A DNA stretch of 64,000 nucleotides from Aureibacter tunicatorum (GCF_036492635.1 NZ_AP025305.1:2232001-2296000), one strand, 5' to 3'. Numbered from the stretch's first letter, positions 1 to 9,565 are shown. The notes: a model not told the origin generated them from the sequence alone. A program made the numbers and translations.

Positions 1-1
1 T

Positions 2-331
2 AGCGTTCCTGTCTTAGCGATGGCCGATGAGAATATCAAAGAGAAGTTAGAAGAAATTCAGAACCCTTATTTTACTTATTTTAATATCGCTAGATATTAT
101 TTGGGAGTTCACGAAAATAAGAAAGGCTTGGAATATGCAAAAATGGCTGCTGAAACATCTGGCAAATATTGGGTGTTGAAATTGCTTTCTGAAGCATATG
201 CAGCCAATTTAGATTATAAACTTGCGGTGAAAGAAGGCAAGAAAGCACTGTCAGCTGCGAAAAAAGCCGGTGACTCGAATTATACGATTGCTATTGAGCG
301 TAATATTAACGCTTGGTCTCAGAGAAGATAA
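2..331 (+). CDS. C-terminal part of a TPR-containing protein (possibly DUF2911 family)
   Basis: The reading frame is open to the left edge, so the gene begins outside the window. The first in-window ATG (20) is probably internal. The visible ~109 residues are helical and contain a tetratricopeptide-like repeat (WVLKLLSEAYAANLDYKLAV followed by a lysine/alanine-rich helix). This resembles the C-terminal tail of Bacteroidota DUF2911 proteins, which are exported and of unknown function. That family assignment is from memory of the tail pattern only. A hairpin terminator follows directly, so this is the last gene of its transcript. Confidence 0.6.
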   Translation, partial: SVPVLAMADENIKEKLEEIQNPYFTYFNIARYYLGVHENKKGLEYAKMAAETSGKYWVLKLLSEAYAANLDYKLAVKEGKKALSAAKKAGDSNYTIAIERNINAWSQRR

Positions 332-339
332 TGTTTATA

Positions 340-374
340 GATCAGAATGAAATCAATTCTGATCTTATTTTTTT
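340..374 (+). terminator. Rho-independent terminator after the first gene
   Basis: A 9-bp perfect stem (GATCAGAAT / ATTCTGATC, arms 340-348 and 356-364) with a 7-base loop is followed by a T-rich tract. It lies 8 bases after the stop codon. The rest of the gap to 507 shows nothing else I can name. Confidence 0.75.
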
Positions 375-507
375 ATTCAAATTCAAGATTTTTTGATTTC
401 ATGCTGATTGGTTGATGTTGTTTTCAGTTATTGGATGAATTAATTGATTACTGGTAAAACTAATACATCACATTATTTTTCGTTAGCAAGAAAGTTGATT
501 AATAGAC

Positions 508-1092
508 ATGAAGGAGAATTTCGAGGTGAAGAACAAACCGCATAAGCATTTTAAAATTTACAAACCTTATGGCTATCTGAGCCAATTTGTTCCAGAGACT
601 AGAAAAAACAAGAAGCTTCTCGGAGAATTACACGATTTCCCTGACAATACCATGGCAGTTGGAAGGTTGGATCATGATTCGGAAGGTTTGTTGTTGCTTA
701 CTACAGATGGCATGTTTAGCTTTGATTTAAGACAGAAGCATGTTGAGAAGGAATATTATGTGCAAGTTGATGGTTTGATAGACGACAAAGCTATTGAGCT
801 GATGCAAAAAGGCGTGGAAATTGGCGTAAAAGGAAAAAAGTACACAACCCTTCCCTCCAAAGTGCGCATGTTGGACAAAGAGCCTGAATTGCCTTCAAGA
901 GGAAGAAATATACGTGATTCAAGGCATGGTCCGACTAGCTGGATCTCTGTGGTTGTAACCGAAGGGAAAAACAGGCAAGTTAGAAAAATGACGGCCGCGG
1001 TAGGGTTTCCTACTTTGAGATTGGTTAGGGTTAGAGTAGGTGATTTTGTTCTTGGACAAATGGATGTGGGAGAAGTTATAGAAATTGCATAG
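508..1092 (+). CDS. RluE-like 23S rRNA pseudouridine synthase
   Basis: A 194-residue protein of the RsuA/RluE/RluF pseudouridine synthase family, which isomerises specific uridines in rRNA in the cytoplasm. The catalytic motif is clear: GRLDHDSEGLLLLT around residues 52-65, with Asp in the RLD triplet as the nucleophile. The opening FKIYKPYGYLSQF and the late EGKNRQVRKMTAAVGFPTLR are the usual conserved blocks. The length matches RluE, which lacks the N-terminal S4 domain found in RsuA. RluE is the closest fit, but RsuA-family members are hard to separate without a search. It is transcribed alone, between a terminator and the apaG gap. Confidence 0.85.
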   Translation: MKENFEVKNKPHKHFKIYKPYGYLSQFVPETRKNKKLLGELHDFPDNTMAVGRLDHDSEGLLLLTTDGMFSFDLRQKHVEKEYYVQVDGLIDDKAIELMQKGVEIGVKGKKYTTLPSKVRMLDKEPELPSRGRNIRDSRHGPTSWISVVVTEGKNRQVRKMTAAVGFPTLRLVRVRVGDFVLGQMDVGEVIEIA

Positions 1093-1237
1093 TTTTTATT
1101 GCAGATGTCATGCTTCGGATAATATAAGTACTCTCTTTTTTGAAATTTCATTTGTTTTTTGAATATAATTCCTTTAATGCTTTTAATTTTAGAAAAATAA
1201 GTATATACTGGAATCGCATTCAAACTTATTGAAGAAT

Positions 1238-1624
1238 ATGGTAACAGAAGTGACAAATGGCATTAGAGTGTCGGTGAGGCAAAAGTACCAGCCAGACTAT
1301 TCGAATCCTTTTCAGGCTCATTATGTGTTTACATATAAAATTTCTATCGAGAACTTGACAGACTATACTATACAATTGAAATCTCGTGTTTGGAATATTC
1401 ATGATGGAAATGGCAGTTATAGAGAAGTGGTAGGAGAAGGAGTAGTAGGGCAGCAACCGGTTTTAGAACCTGGGGAAAGCCATGATTATGTGTCAGGGTG
1501 TAATTTCAAATCTGGTATTGGCAAGATGTATGGCAAATACATGTTTGAGAAAATCATGACAGGGGAGGAGTTCGAAGTGAATATTCCGGAATTCACATTA
1601 TGCGTGCCATTTAAACTGAATTAA
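1238..1624 (+). CDS. apaG: ApaG family protein
   Basis: A 128-residue ApaG (DUF525) protein with a fibronectin-like beta-sandwich fold. The conserved core is visible: Y..SIENLTDYTIQLKSRVW, VVGEGVVGQQPVL.PGESHDYVSGC and MYGKYMF. ApaG is linked genetically to cobalt/magnesium sensitivity and to Ap4A metabolism, but its biochemical role is unsettled. I chose the ATG at 1238. The in-frame TTG nine bases upstream would add three residues that the family does not need. The following gap, 1625-1930, contains only a T-rich run near 1755 and the promoter box of the next gene. Confidence 0.9.
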   Translation: MVTEVTNGIRVSVRQKYQPDYSNPFQAHYVFTYKISIENLTDYTIQLKSRVWNIHDGNGSYREVVGEGVVGQQPVLEPGESHDYVSGCNFKSGIGKMYGKYMFEKIMTGEEFEVNIPEFTLCVPFKLN

Positions 1625-1900
1625 TAATAATCGGAAGATTTGTTTTTTGTTATTTCATTGCTGTTTAATAAATAGCAACTTTTTCATTATACAGAAATTC
1701 TTATTAATAATTTATTCTATAATTAATCCATTAATCAGGCGGAGTTTGTTCCGATTTTTTTTATTTTGGCAGGATTGAATGCCTTAAGGGAATAAACAGA
1801 CTACTCTTTCGTTTTAGGAATATTATACACCCTTTAAGTATTAACATCGAATCATTATTAAGGCTTTCTTAACAAGGCTTTAAAATAAAAATATTTATCT

Positions 1901-1908
1901 TATTTTTG
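1901..1908 (+). promoter_or_regulatory. Bacteroidota -7 promoter box (TATTTTTG)
   Basis: This is an exact match to the TAnnTTTG -7 consensus of Bacteroidota housekeeping promoters, 22 bases before the ATG of the coiled-coil membrane protein gene. No clear -33 TTTG was seen. Confidence 0.5.
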
Positions 1909-1930
1909 TGGGAAACATAAAACAACGAAA

Positions 1931-2863
1931 ATGTCACTAAAAGAAGAGCACGAAGCGAATATCATTGAAAGCAAAAAAAACAACAAGAAGAATTTTATAA
2001 TCATTTTTGCTGTCTTGTTGATAGTTTTGTTAGGGGCTAACCTTTATTACAATTATCAATTAAGAGAAGAAAAAGATTTTATTGAATCAGAGTTGAATCT
2101 TTCAAAAAATACAATTGACGAACTCACCAATGAATTGGATGAGAAAATCGCTGAAGTTGAAGAACTTGGAGGTGACGTTGAGGATTTAAGAAATGCAAAA
2201 GAAGAGCTTGAAGAAGAAAAGCGAAAGTTGCAGTCGGCTAGTGACTATACATATAGACAACTTAAGGAAGCAAGAAAAATCATAGCGGGTCATAAAGAGC
2301 TTCTAAAGCAGAAAGACAAAGAGATTGCCAAGCTTAAAGAGGTGAATGAGACTCTTCATGAGGAGAATGTTCAGCTTAAGGAAGATAAAAACAAATTGAA
2401 CAAGTCGATTTCTGATTTGAATGATAAACAATCGGAATTGAATAGCAAGATTAAGACAGCTTCCAGATTGCAAGCGGAAAAGATCACTTTGTTTGCGATC
2501 AATGAGAAAGGCAAAGAGAGAGAAGGCGATGTGTGGAGAAAAAGACATACATTCAAGATCAAAACTCAATTTGGCATAGCTGATAATAAGGTGGCTCCAA
2601 TTGAGATCAAGGAGATTTTGCTTAGAATCGTAGACACGAACACAAATCAGGTGATTTTTGACGTGGCGAAAGGTTCAGGAACATTTATGTTGGATGGCGA
2701 AGAGGAGTTCTACACTGCCAAGCAAGAAATCTTGTTTGACAATTCAGGACAGGAAATTACCTTCTTGTATGATAAAGGAACTGAATTTGACAGAGGAAAT
2801 TATAAAATCGAATTGTATACGGATGGATATTTGATGGGAGTGAAATCCTTTACAATCAAGTAG
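1931..2863 (+). CDS. Membrane-anchored coiled-coil protein
   Basis: A 310-residue protein I cannot assign to a named family. A short Lys-rich cytoplasmic N-terminus precedes one membrane span (about residues 23-43, FIIIFAVLLIVLLGANLYYN). A long coiled coil follows (about 48-190, heptads rich in Glu/Lys/Leu). The C-terminal domain of about 110 residues (from roughly 200) looks all-beta, with a late FLYDKGTEFDRGNYKIELYT strand region. The layout fits an envelope protein holding a beta domain away from the inner membrane. Its own promoter and terminator make it monocistronic. Confidence 0.75.
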   Translation: MSLKEEHEANIIESKKNNKKNFIIIFAVLLIVLLGANLYYNYQLREEKDFIESELNLSKNTIDELTNELDEKIAEVEELGGDVEDLRNAKEELEEEKRKLQSASDYTYRQLKEARKIIAGHKELLKQKDKEIAKLKEVNETLHEENVQLKEDKNKLNKSISDLNDKQSELNSKIKTASRLQAEKITLFAINEKGKEREGDVWRKRHTFKIKTQFGIADNKVAPIEIKEILLRIVDTNTNQVIFDVAKGSGTFMLDGEEEFYTAKQEILFDNSGQEITFLYDKGTEFDRGNYKIELYTDGYLMGVKSFTIK

Positions 2864-2891
2864 CATTTAAAGTTGAATTTCTGATTTTAAG

Positions 2892-2930
2892 AAGCGTTTG
2901 GGATGCGATTATCCCAAACGCTTTTTTTTT
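2892..2930 (+). terminator. Strong rho-independent terminator
   Basis: A 13-bp perfect stem (AAGCGTTTGGGAT, 2892-2904, pairing with 2911-2923) with a 6-base loop runs straight into a T tract. The rest of the gap to 3161 is AT-rich with no gene visible. Confidence 0.9.
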
Positions 2931-3161
2931 GAACGAGCAAAGATTTGCATAATTTAAACTACATATTTAAATTCAGATAGAATATGCTTTCAAGTTGTTT
3001 TAAGACGTAATTTATTGCGTCAAAAGTAAATTGGTTTGGATGTATAATAAGTATTTTTTTATAAATTGCTTGATGAATCAATATTTGTAGTAAAATTTTT
3101 GATTTAACTTTTTGAGTGTGAATTTTTTGAATTAAAACAATAATCGACAATAATAACTGTT

Positions 3162-4814
3162 ATGGCTGAAATAATCAGAATGCCTAAGATGAGTGACACG
3201 ATGACAGAAGGAGTGATTGCATCGTGGTTAAAAAAGGTAGGAGACGAGGTGAATTCAGGTGATATATTAGCTGAGGTGGAAACTGATAAAGCTACTATGG
3301 AACTTGAGTCTTATGATGATGGTGTCCTATTGTATATAGGGGTTCAAGAAAAAGAAGCTGTTCCTGTTGACGCTGTAATAGCGATCATTGGCGAGGAAGG
3401 CGAGAATATAGACGACGTTATTGCTCAAATCAAGTCAGGTGGTTCCGCTGCGGAGACAAAATCTGAAGAAACTGCTGAGGCTCCTGCTGAGCAAACTGTT
3501 CAAGCGGAAGCTATTGATACTTCCAATATAGCAGCTAGCGTTATCAGAATGCCAAAGATGAGCGATACTATGAAGGAAGGAGTGATTTCTTCGTGGTTGA
3601 AGCAAGTTGGCGATGATGTTCAGTCGGGAGACATTCTAGCGGAAGTGGAAACTGACAAGGCAACCATGGAGTTGGAGTCTTATGAAGATGGAACATTGCT
3701 TTATATTGGCGTTGAGGCAGGTCAGTCTGTTGAGATCGATGGAATTATAGCTATTATCGGAGAAAAAGACGCTGATTACCAAACATTATTGAAAGCTGAA
3801 ACTCAGGCTTCTGCGACTAGTGGTTCTGCCGAGCCTCAAGCAAACGAAGCGAAGCCAGCAACAGCCGCTAGTGAATCTGTAGCTGCGGAAGTTACATCAA
3901 ATACAACTGGAGCTGATCAAGGAAGGGTATTTGCGTCTCCCTTGGCGAAGAAAATGGCTCAAGATAAAGGATATGATCTTTCGAAAATAAAAGGTTCGGG
4001 AGAGAATGGACGTATTATCAAGAGAGATGTTGAGAGTTATGTTCCGGTAGCGGAAGCGCCAGTTGCTAAGCCTCAAGCTGCTGAAGCCGCTAGCGCGCCA
4101 GCGAAAATCGAATTGCCTCAGGTGGTTGGAGAAGAGAAATTTAGAGAAGAACCAGTTTCTCAAATGCGTAAGACGATTGCCAATCGATTGTCTGAGTCAA
4201 AATTCACAGCTCCTCATTTCTATGTTTCGATGGAAATCAACATGGATAAGGTGATGGAAGCTAGAAAGAGCATGAATGAGATTTCTCCAGTTAAGATTTC
4301 TTTCAATGATATTATCGTAAAAGCCGCCGCGGCAGCTATTAGAAAAAACCCTGGAGTGAACGCATCATGGCTTGGCGACAAAATCAGATACAATGAGCAT
4401 ATCAACATTGGTATTGCAATGGCAGTTCCAGATGGTTTGCTTGTTCCTGTGGTTAAATTTACGGATAATAAATCTGTATCTCATATCTCTGCTGAAATTA
4501 AGGATTACGGCGTTAAAGCTAAGAATAAGCAGTTGCAGCCATCGGATTGGGAAGGCAATACATTTACAATTTCTAATTTGGGTATGTTTGGCGTGGAGGA
4601 TTTCACTGCTATTATCAATGCTCCTGACGTTTGTATTTTGGCCGTTGGCGGTATTCACCAGAAGCCAGTGATTAAGGATAATCAAGTAGTGCCGGGCAAT
4701 GTAATGAAAGTTACACTTTCTAGTGATCATAGAGTAGTGGATGGCGCAGTTGCGGCTTCTTTCTTACAAACTTTGAAAAACCTATTGGAAGATCCAATCA
4801 GACTTTTAGTCTAA
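3162..4814 (+). CDS. pdhC: Pyruvate dehydrogenase E2, dihydrolipoamide acetyltransferase
   Basis: A 550-residue E2 component that transfers acetyl groups from lipoamide to CoA in the pyruvate dehydrogenase complex. Two lipoyl domains lie at about residues 1-78 and 126-205, each with the lipoylated lysine in ETDKATMELES. Alanine/glutamate-rich linkers separate them from a peripheral subunit-binding domain (about 248-285, VFASPLAKKMAQDKGYDLSK) and from the catalytic acyltransferase domain (about 315-550). The active-site motif near the end is SSDHRVVDGA. Two lipoyl domains are typical of Bacteroidota. E1 is not adjacent here, so the complex is encoded at more than one locus. The related 2-oxoglutarate E2 is less likely because of the PSBD and catalytic sequence. 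Confidence 0.93.
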   Translation: MAEIIRMPKMSDTMTEGVIASWLKKVGDEVNSGDILAEVETDKATMELESYDDGVLLYIGVQEKEAVPVDAVIAIIGEEGENIDDVIAQIKSGGSAAETKSEETAEAPAEQTVQAEAIDTSNIAASVIRMPKMSDTMKEGVISSWLKQVGDDVQSGDILAEVETDKATMELESYEDGTLLYIGVEAGQSVEIDGIIAIIGEKDADYQTLLKAETQASATSGSAEPQANEAKPATAASESVAAEVTSNTTGADQGRVFASPLAKKMAQDKGYDLSKIKGSGENGRIIKRDVESYVPVAEAPVAKPQAAEAASAPAKIELPQVVGEEKFREEPVSQMRKTIANRLSESKFTAPHFYVSMEINMDKVMEARKSMNEISPVKISFNDIIVKAAAAAIRKNPGVNASWLGDKIRYNEHINIGIAMAVPDGLLVPVVKFTDNKSVSHISAEIKDYGVKAKNKQLQPSDWEGNTFTISNLGMFGVEDFTAIINAPDVCILAVGGIHQKPVIKDNQVVPGNVMKVTLSSDHRVVDGAVAASFLQTLKNLLEDPIRLLV

Positions 4815-4835
4815 GACATAGTTATGTGATAAACC

Positions 4836-4863
4836 GGGCAAGCTGTTAAGGTTTGCCCTTTTT
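4836..4863 (+). terminator. Short hairpin terminator after pdhC
   Basis: GGGCAA (4836-4841) pairs with TTGCCC (4853-4858) and is followed by TTTTT. The hairpin sits between the pdhC stop and the next start codon. Confidence 0.55.
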
Positions 4864-4882
4864 ATTACATAAATATATTGTC

Positions 4883-5713
4883 ATGACAAAGAAGGGCTTG
4901 AGTTTAGTATTATTTTCTATTTTTTTAACTTTTAATGTTTTTGGCCAAGAGAATTCTGATCTGCAGTTGCATCTGAAAAAAGGCCATAAATACCTTACCC
5001 AGCTTGAATCCAAGCTACAGCTTCATTCGCTGAACACTGAAGAGCAACTTGATTTCAACATGAATATGATAACCAATACAGAAGTTCATGTTCGAAAGAA
5101 GAAGAAAAAGGATTTTCACCTAGAGTTTCAGATAAAGGATTTCTTATTGGATATGCAAATGCCCGAGGATAATGTGTATATCAATACGGTGACAAAAAAC
5201 CATGAAGCACCTGAAAATTTGGTAGCTGTTTATGATAAAATAAGAAATTTGCCGATGTCTTTAAGCGTAACGCACAAGGGAGATGTTTTCAATCGTGTGA
5301 ATTTGAGGGAATCATTTCCGGAAATGCCTCAAAAGCAAGCGGATCAAATTTCAGAAAGCATCAATAGTTTTTTCATTCCTTTACCTGAAGGCCCCATAGA
5401 GCTTGAGGATACTTGGGAAGTGAATTCCGATGGAGGAGAAAGCGTGTCCGTGAAGCTTAATTATAAATTGGACAAAGTAACGCCTGATTTTTACGTAATT
5501 TCTTACAAGGGAAAGATTGAGTCCAATAGCACAGCAATGGAAATAGTTGGAGATTTGGAAGGCTTTCAGCGATTGGATAAAGAGTCATGTTTTCCTCTGG
5601 AAGGAGAAATGGTGATGTATATGGATATGAATATGCCAGTGGTAAATTCTGATGAAAAGATAAAAATTGTTTCAAAACTCACAGAAAATTTCAGAAGTCG
5701 AAGATTTAAATGA
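4883..5713 (+). CDS. Exported protein of unknown function
   Basis: A 276-residue protein with a standard Sec signal peptide (MTKKGLSLVLFSIFLTFNVFGQ, cleavage expected after FGQ). The mature part alternates hydrophobic and polar residues in the manner of a beta-rich periplasmic domain. It contains a Lys-rich KKKKK stretch near residue 70 and a PLPEGPIELEDTW motif around 170. This motif recalls the DUF6263-type exported proteins of Bacteroidota, but that is only a resemblance. I chose the ATG at 4883 because an upstream in-frame start would overlap the pdhC terminator and spoil the signal peptide. It is likely co-transcribed with the beta-barrel gene 32 bases downstream. Confidence 0.75.
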   Translation: MTKKGLSLVLFSIFLTFNVFGQENSDLQLHLKKGHKYLTQLESKLQLHSLNTEEQLDFNMNMITNTEVHVRKKKKKDFHLEFQIKDFLLDMQMPEDNVYINTVTKNHEAPENLVAVYDKIRNLPMSLSVTHKGDVFNRVNLRESFPEMPQKQADQISESINSFFIPLPEGPIELEDTWEVNSDGGESVSVKLNYKLDKVTPDFYVISYKGKIESNSTAMEIVGDLEGFQRLDKESCFPLEGEMVMYMDMNMPVVNSDEKIKIVSKLTENFRSRRFK

Positions 5714-5745
5714 TATTTGTGAATAATTAAAATATATTCACAAAT

Positions 5746-6546
5746 ATGCTACGAAAATTTCTGTTTCTGTTTTGCTTATTTCTTTTTGCAATGCAGAATC
5801 ATGTTCAGTCACAATCCCAATACGATACTTTGAGGGTTTCATCTAAACAATCGAAGACACCTTCTTTGTATCCCTTGCCGCACAGGAAGAACAGTATCAA
5901 GGTGAATTTTGCGCCGACGTTGATTTTGTTGGGCAATCCCCCATTGTTTGGGTATGAGAGGGTATTGGGCAAGTCAAGCTCTATCAATGTGTATTTGGGA
6001 TATAGCCAGTTGCCAAAATTTAGTTCAGATAGTCGAAATTCTGTGGAGTTCCAGATGGATAGAAAAAGTGAGGGCTTTGCGTTTGACTTGGATTATCGAC
6101 GATACTTAACCTCAAAAAATAAATTTGGACCTCCAGATGGATTTTATTTTGGACCTTATTTTCAATACTATGGAATATTTACTGACTATAAAGTGAAGTA
6201 TGATGATCGAGAGGGAAATTCTGTTGATGGAACTATCGGTTTTGACCTTAAAACATATTCCGTAGGCCTTTTGCTTGGATATCAATATGTCATAAGCAAT
6301 AGAGTTTCTATAGATTTGACTTTTTTAGGTTTTGGCATGGCCAAGTATAATGGCATATTCGATTTTGACGGAGATTTGACTTTGGACGAGGAAACAGAAG
6401 CTTATAATGAGGTTTTGAATCAATTGAAAGCTAAAGTGCCGGATTTTGTCGTAGACGATGATCAGATCAAGGTTGAAGGTACAAATTCATTGAATGCGTG
6501 GTCGCTTGGCGCTAGATTCGCTATTTCTGTAGGCATCCTTTTTTAG
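5746..6546 (+). CDS. Outer-membrane beta-barrel protein
   Basis: A 266-residue exported protein. The first ~22 residues form a signal peptide (FLFLFCLFLFAMQNHVQSQS). The remainder shows repeated amphipathic strands rich in Tyr, Phe and Gly (for example YLGYSQLP, GFYFGPYFQYYGIF, YSVGLLLGYQYVIS). It ends in the strand LGARFAISVGILF, a typical outer-membrane insertion signal with terminal Phe. It resembles the DUF3575-type small barrels of Bacteroidota. The substrate or role is unknown. An acidic insert near residues 205-240 (DFDGDLTLDEETEAY) is probably a surface loop. Confidence 0.75.
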   Translation: MLRKFLFLFCLFLFAMQNHVQSQSQYDTLRVSSKQSKTPSLYPLPHRKNSIKVNFAPTLILLGNPPLFGYERVLGKSSSINVYLGYSQLPKFSSDSRNSVEFQMDRKSEGFAFDLDYRRYLTSKNKFGPPDGFYFGPYFQYYGIFTDYKVKYDDREGNSVDGTIGFDLKTYSVGLLLGYQYVISNRVSIDLTFLGFGMAKYNGIFDFDGDLTLDEETEAYNEVLNQLKAKVPDFVVDDDQIKVEGTNSLNAWSLGARFAISVGILF

Positions 6547-6572
6547 TCTTTGCTAAAGCTTTTTAATAAACT

Positions 6573-6603
6573 TTTGATATTAGCTTGTCAGCATTTACCT
6601 TTG
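6573..6603 (+). promoter_or_regulatory. Bacteroidota promoter (TTTG -33, TACCTTTG -7)
   Basis: TTTG at 6573-6576 and TACCTTTG at 6596-6603 are 19 bases apart. They match the -33/-7 pattern of the primary sigma factor in this phylum, 26 bases before the lipoprotein start. Confidence 0.6.
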
Positions 6604-6629
6604 TCAGGTAGTTTTATAAAATGTGGATT

Positions 6630-7337
6630 ATGAAAAAGTGGAGATTAGTGCTGGCTTGTCTTTTATTTGGTTTGGTCAGTTGTCAAGAATCCGTGAGTGA
6701 ATTAAGTCAACAAGCTAAAGATCATTTGACAAGTGGAAACTTGGATGAAGCTAGAAGTGTATTTGTAAGAATACTTGAAATTGACGAGAATAATTTTGGT
6801 GCTTTGAATGGAAAAGGTGTTGTTGAATTTCAAAGCGGTAATTTTGAAGCTTGTGTTGAATTGATGGATTTGGCTTTGAATATTGATTCTTCGGATTACA
6901 AGCCTTATTATAATCGAGGGAATGCTAAAAGAGAAATGGGTGATCTCAAAGGTGCATTATATGATTACTCACAAGCGATCAGTATCAAAGCCAATGACGC
7001 TGATTTGTACAATAATAGAGCTTACGCGCACTTCAAGTTGGGGAATTTGGAAAATGCAAAAAAAGACTATGATTTCGCTTTGCAGCTTAACCCGAATCAT
7101 CAAATGGCTAAATTCAATTTGGCAATGATAGATGTTGCCACAGGAGATTTGAATGGCGCGCGAGTGAAATTCAGTGAGTTGGCTCAGAATAACCCTGAAA
7201 GCGGAAAAATATTCCTTCAACTTGGCAAAGTAAACCTTATGCTTGGCGAGAAAGTTCCAGCTTGTGAGGCTTTCGTTACAGCGAAAAGCCTTGGAGAGTC
7301 AGACGCTGACACATATTTGGAAAATAATTGCAAATAG
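6630..7337 (+). CDS. TPR-repeat lipoprotein
   Basis: A 235-residue lipoprotein. The start at 6630 (MKKWRLVLACLLFGLVSC) gives a compact lipoprotein signal with lipobox GLVSC. The ATG nine bases upstream is the alternative start. The mature protein is about five to six tetratricopeptide repeats, with consensus patterns such as NFGALNGKGVVEFQSGNFEA, YKPYYNRGNAKREMGDLKGA and ADLYNNRAYAHFKLGNLENA. TPR lipoproteins usually scaffold envelope protein complexes. No partner is indicated here. The Sua5-type gene follows after 37 bases, probably on the same transcript. Confidence 0.85.
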   Translation: MKKWRLVLACLLFGLVSCQESVSELSQQAKDHLTSGNLDEARSVFVRILEIDENNFGALNGKGVVEFQSGNFEACVELMDLALNIDSSDYKPYYNRGNAKREMGDLKGALYDYSQAISIKANDADLYNNRAYAHFKLGNLENAKKDYDFALQLNPNHQMAKFNLAMIDVATGDLNGARVKFSELAQNNPESGKIFLQLGKVNLMLGEKVPACEAFVTAKSLGESDADTYLENNCK

Positions 7338-7374
7338 AAGAGAAAACTCTCTTTGAGAATATAATAAATAACTT

Positions 7375-8340
7375 ATGGCTAAAATTGGCGATGATATCAG
7401 CATAGCCAAGAAAATTTTGGAAGAAGGCGGCTTGGTGGGAATGCCTACCGAGACAGTGTACGGTTTGGCAGGCAATGCCTATGATGCATTGGCTTGCGCG
7501 AATATATTCAAAGTGAAGGGGAGACCCTCGTTCGATCCATTGATAGTGCATACGAACGATGTCGAAAGAATAGCGGAGTTTGCGTATTTGGATAATGACA
7601 AGCTGAGTTTGCTGGCGGATAGATTCTGGCCAGGGCCGCTTACGGTCATTTTGAGACGTAAACAGGTTATCCCTGATTTGGTTACTTCGGGTTTGGAAAC
7701 AGTTGCGGTGAGAATTCCCAATCACCCTTTGGCTTTGTCGCTTCTTGAAAGCTTGGATTTTCCTTTGGCTGCACCAAGCGCTAATCCATTTGGATATATC
7801 AGTCCTACGTCTGCAAAGCACGTAAATGATCAACTTGGTGAAAAAATAAATTACATACTTGACGGAGGTCATAGTAAAGTGGGGATAGAATCCACTATTA
7901 TTGACTTTGAAAGTGATATACCGAAAGTGCTTAGGCTTGGAGGTTTGGAAATAGAACAAATCGAAGAACAGATAGGCGAAGTAGAGGTGAATAGGCACTC
8001 AACGTCTAATCCAAAAGCTCCCGGAATGCTTAAAAGCCATTACGCGCCAAGCAAACCCGTGATTTTAGGAGATGTTGAAAAACTTTTGCTTGCTAATAAC
8101 GATTTTAACTTAAGCGAAGTAGGAATATTGACTTTCACAAAGGTAAGCGACCAAGTGCCGTTTGATAACCAATTCATAATGTCTGAATCAGGTTCTTTGC
8201 CGGAAGCGGCAAGCAATTTGTTCAAAGGCTTGAGAGAACTGGATTCAAAACCTGTCAAGGTGATCTTTGCTGAAATGATGCCGGAAACTGGTTTGGGAAG
8301 AGCGATCAATGATAGATTGAGGCGCTCGGCGGCAAAATGA
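7375..8340 (+). CDS. L-threonylcarbamoyladenylate synthase (Sua5/YrdC type)
   Basis: A 321-residue enzyme that makes threonylcarbamoyl-AMP from threonine, bicarbonate and ATP, for the t6A37 modification of tRNAs reading ANN codons. The YrdC domain occupies about residues 1-190 and shows the KxR/SxN-type core: GMPTETVYGLAGNA, FKVKGRPSFDPLIVH, FWPGPLTVIL, VAVRIPNHP and PLAAPSANPFGYISPT. The extra C-terminal part from about 200 (PGMLKSHYAPSKPV plus a Rossmann-like domain) makes it the long Sua5 form rather than TsaC. Pgk follows 34 bases downstream. Confidence 0.9.
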   Translation: MAKIGDDISIAKKILEEGGLVGMPTETVYGLAGNAYDALACANIFKVKGRPSFDPLIVHTNDVERIAEFAYLDNDKLSLLADRFWPGPLTVILRRKQVIPDLVTSGLETVAVRIPNHPLALSLLESLDFPLAAPSANPFGYISPTSAKHVNDQLGEKINYILDGGHSKVGIESTIIDFESDIPKVLRLGGLEIEQIEEQIGEVEVNRHSTSNPKAPGMLKSHYAPSKPVILGDVEKLLLANNDFNLSEVGILTFTKVSDQVPFDNQFIMSESGSLPEAASNLFKGLRELDSKPVKVIFAEMMPETGLGRAINDRLRRSAAK

Positions 8341-8374
8341 CATATTGCAATTGTTCACATAACAATATATTTTA

Positions 8375-9565
8375 ATGAAAACGTTAGATAACTTTAATTT
8401 CGCTGGCAGAAAAGCTGTAGTCAGAGTAGATTTCAATGTTCCTTTGGATGAGAACTTTCAAATCAAAGATTTCACAAGAATAAATGCGGCTTTGCCATCT
8501 ATCAAGAAAATTTTGTCTGATGGTGGTGCGGTAATTTTGATGTCCCACTTGGGTAGACCTAAAAATGGACCTGAGGAAAAATTCTCTTTAAAGCATATTG
8601 TTAATGCATTGTCAGAAAAATTAGGGGTTAAAGTTGATTTTGCTAACGACTGCATCGGAGACCAAGCAAAAGCAAAAGCGGATGCATTGCAGTCTGGCGA
8701 AGTATTGTTGTTGGAAAACCTTAGATTTTATTCTGAGGAGAAAAAAGGAGACGAAGCTTTTGCTCAGAAGCTAGCTGATTTGGGTGATGTTTGGGTAATG
8801 GATGCCTTCGGTACCGCTCACAGAGCTCACGCTTCCACAGCTGTGATATCAAAGTTCGTTAAGGATAAAGTTGCAGGATACGTGTTGCAAAGAGAAGTTG
8901 ACAATGCGAATAAAGTATTGAAGACCGGAGAGAAGCCTTTGACTGCTATCATGGGTGGCGCGAAGATCTCTGATAAAATCTTGATCATCGAGCAGTTGTT
9001 GGATAGAGTTGACAATTTGATCATCGGAGGTGGAATGACTTATACTTTCGTGAAAGCTTTGGGAGGTAATATCGGAAACTCATTGGTGGAGGAAGATAGA
9101 ATCGACTATGCGAAAGAATTGCTAGAAAAAGCAAAATCAAAAGGCGTTAATCTTTTATTGCCTAAAGATGATGTTGTAGCTGATGCTTTCAATAACGATG
9201 CGAATACTCAAATAACTGCAGCTGGTGAAATTCCTGAAGGCTACATGGGCTTGGATATCGGACCAAAAACTGTGGAAGATTTCGCAAAGATTATCGAGTC
9301 GTCAAAAACTATCCTATGGAATGGACCAATGGGTGTGTTTGAAATGCCTAATTTCGCTAAAGGAACTATCGAGGTGGCTAAAGCTGTTGTGAAGGCTACT
9401 GAGGAAAATGGCGCGTTTTCTTTGATTGGTGGAGGTGATTCTGCTTCTGCGGTTAACAATTTAGGATTCGGCGATAGAGTTTCTTATGTTTCGACAGGTG
9501 GTGGAGCATTGTTAGAGTTTATGGAAGGCAAAGTATTGCCGGGTATAGCTGCTTTGGAAGATTAA
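8375..9565 (+). CDS. pgk: Phosphoglycerate kinase
   Basis: A 396-residue phosphoglycerate kinase, the standard bacterial length. It converts 1,3-bisphosphoglycerate and ADP to 3-phosphoglycerate and ATP in glycolysis. Signature blocks are all present: [11 protein letters not shown] near the start, [47 protein letters not shown], the nucleotide-binding NGPMGVFE and [14 protein letters not shown] terminator closes the unit at 9591. Confidence 0.97.
   Translation: MKTLDNFNFAGRKAVVRVDFNVPLDENFQIKDFTRINAALPSIKKILSDGGAVILMSHLGRPKNGPEEKFSLKHIVNALSEKLGVKVDFANDCIGDQAKAKADALQSGEVLLLENLRFYSEEKKGDEAFAQKLADLGDVWVMDAFGTAHRAHASTAVISKFVKDKVAGYVLQREVDNANKVLKTGEKPLTAIMGGAKISDKILIIEQLLDRVDNLIIGGGMTYTFVKALGGNIGNSLVEEDRIDYAKELLEKAKSKGVNLLLPKDDVVADAFNNDANTQITAAGEIPEGYMGLDIGPKTVEDFAKIIESSKTILWNGPMGVFEMPNFAKGTIEVAKAVVKATEENGAFSLIGGGDSASAVNNLGFGDRVSYVSTGGGALLEFMEGKVLPGIAALED

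Noticed and set aside
756-1256. Minus-strand open frame of 166 codons over the pseudouridine synthase gene
   Set aside because: It is antisense to a gene with clear catalytic motifs and shows no domain or sensible composition of its own.
7276-7998. Minus-strand open frame of 240 codons over the Sua5-type gene
   Set aside because: It lies antisense to a well-recognised enzyme and across a gene boundary; the translation has no recognisable motif.
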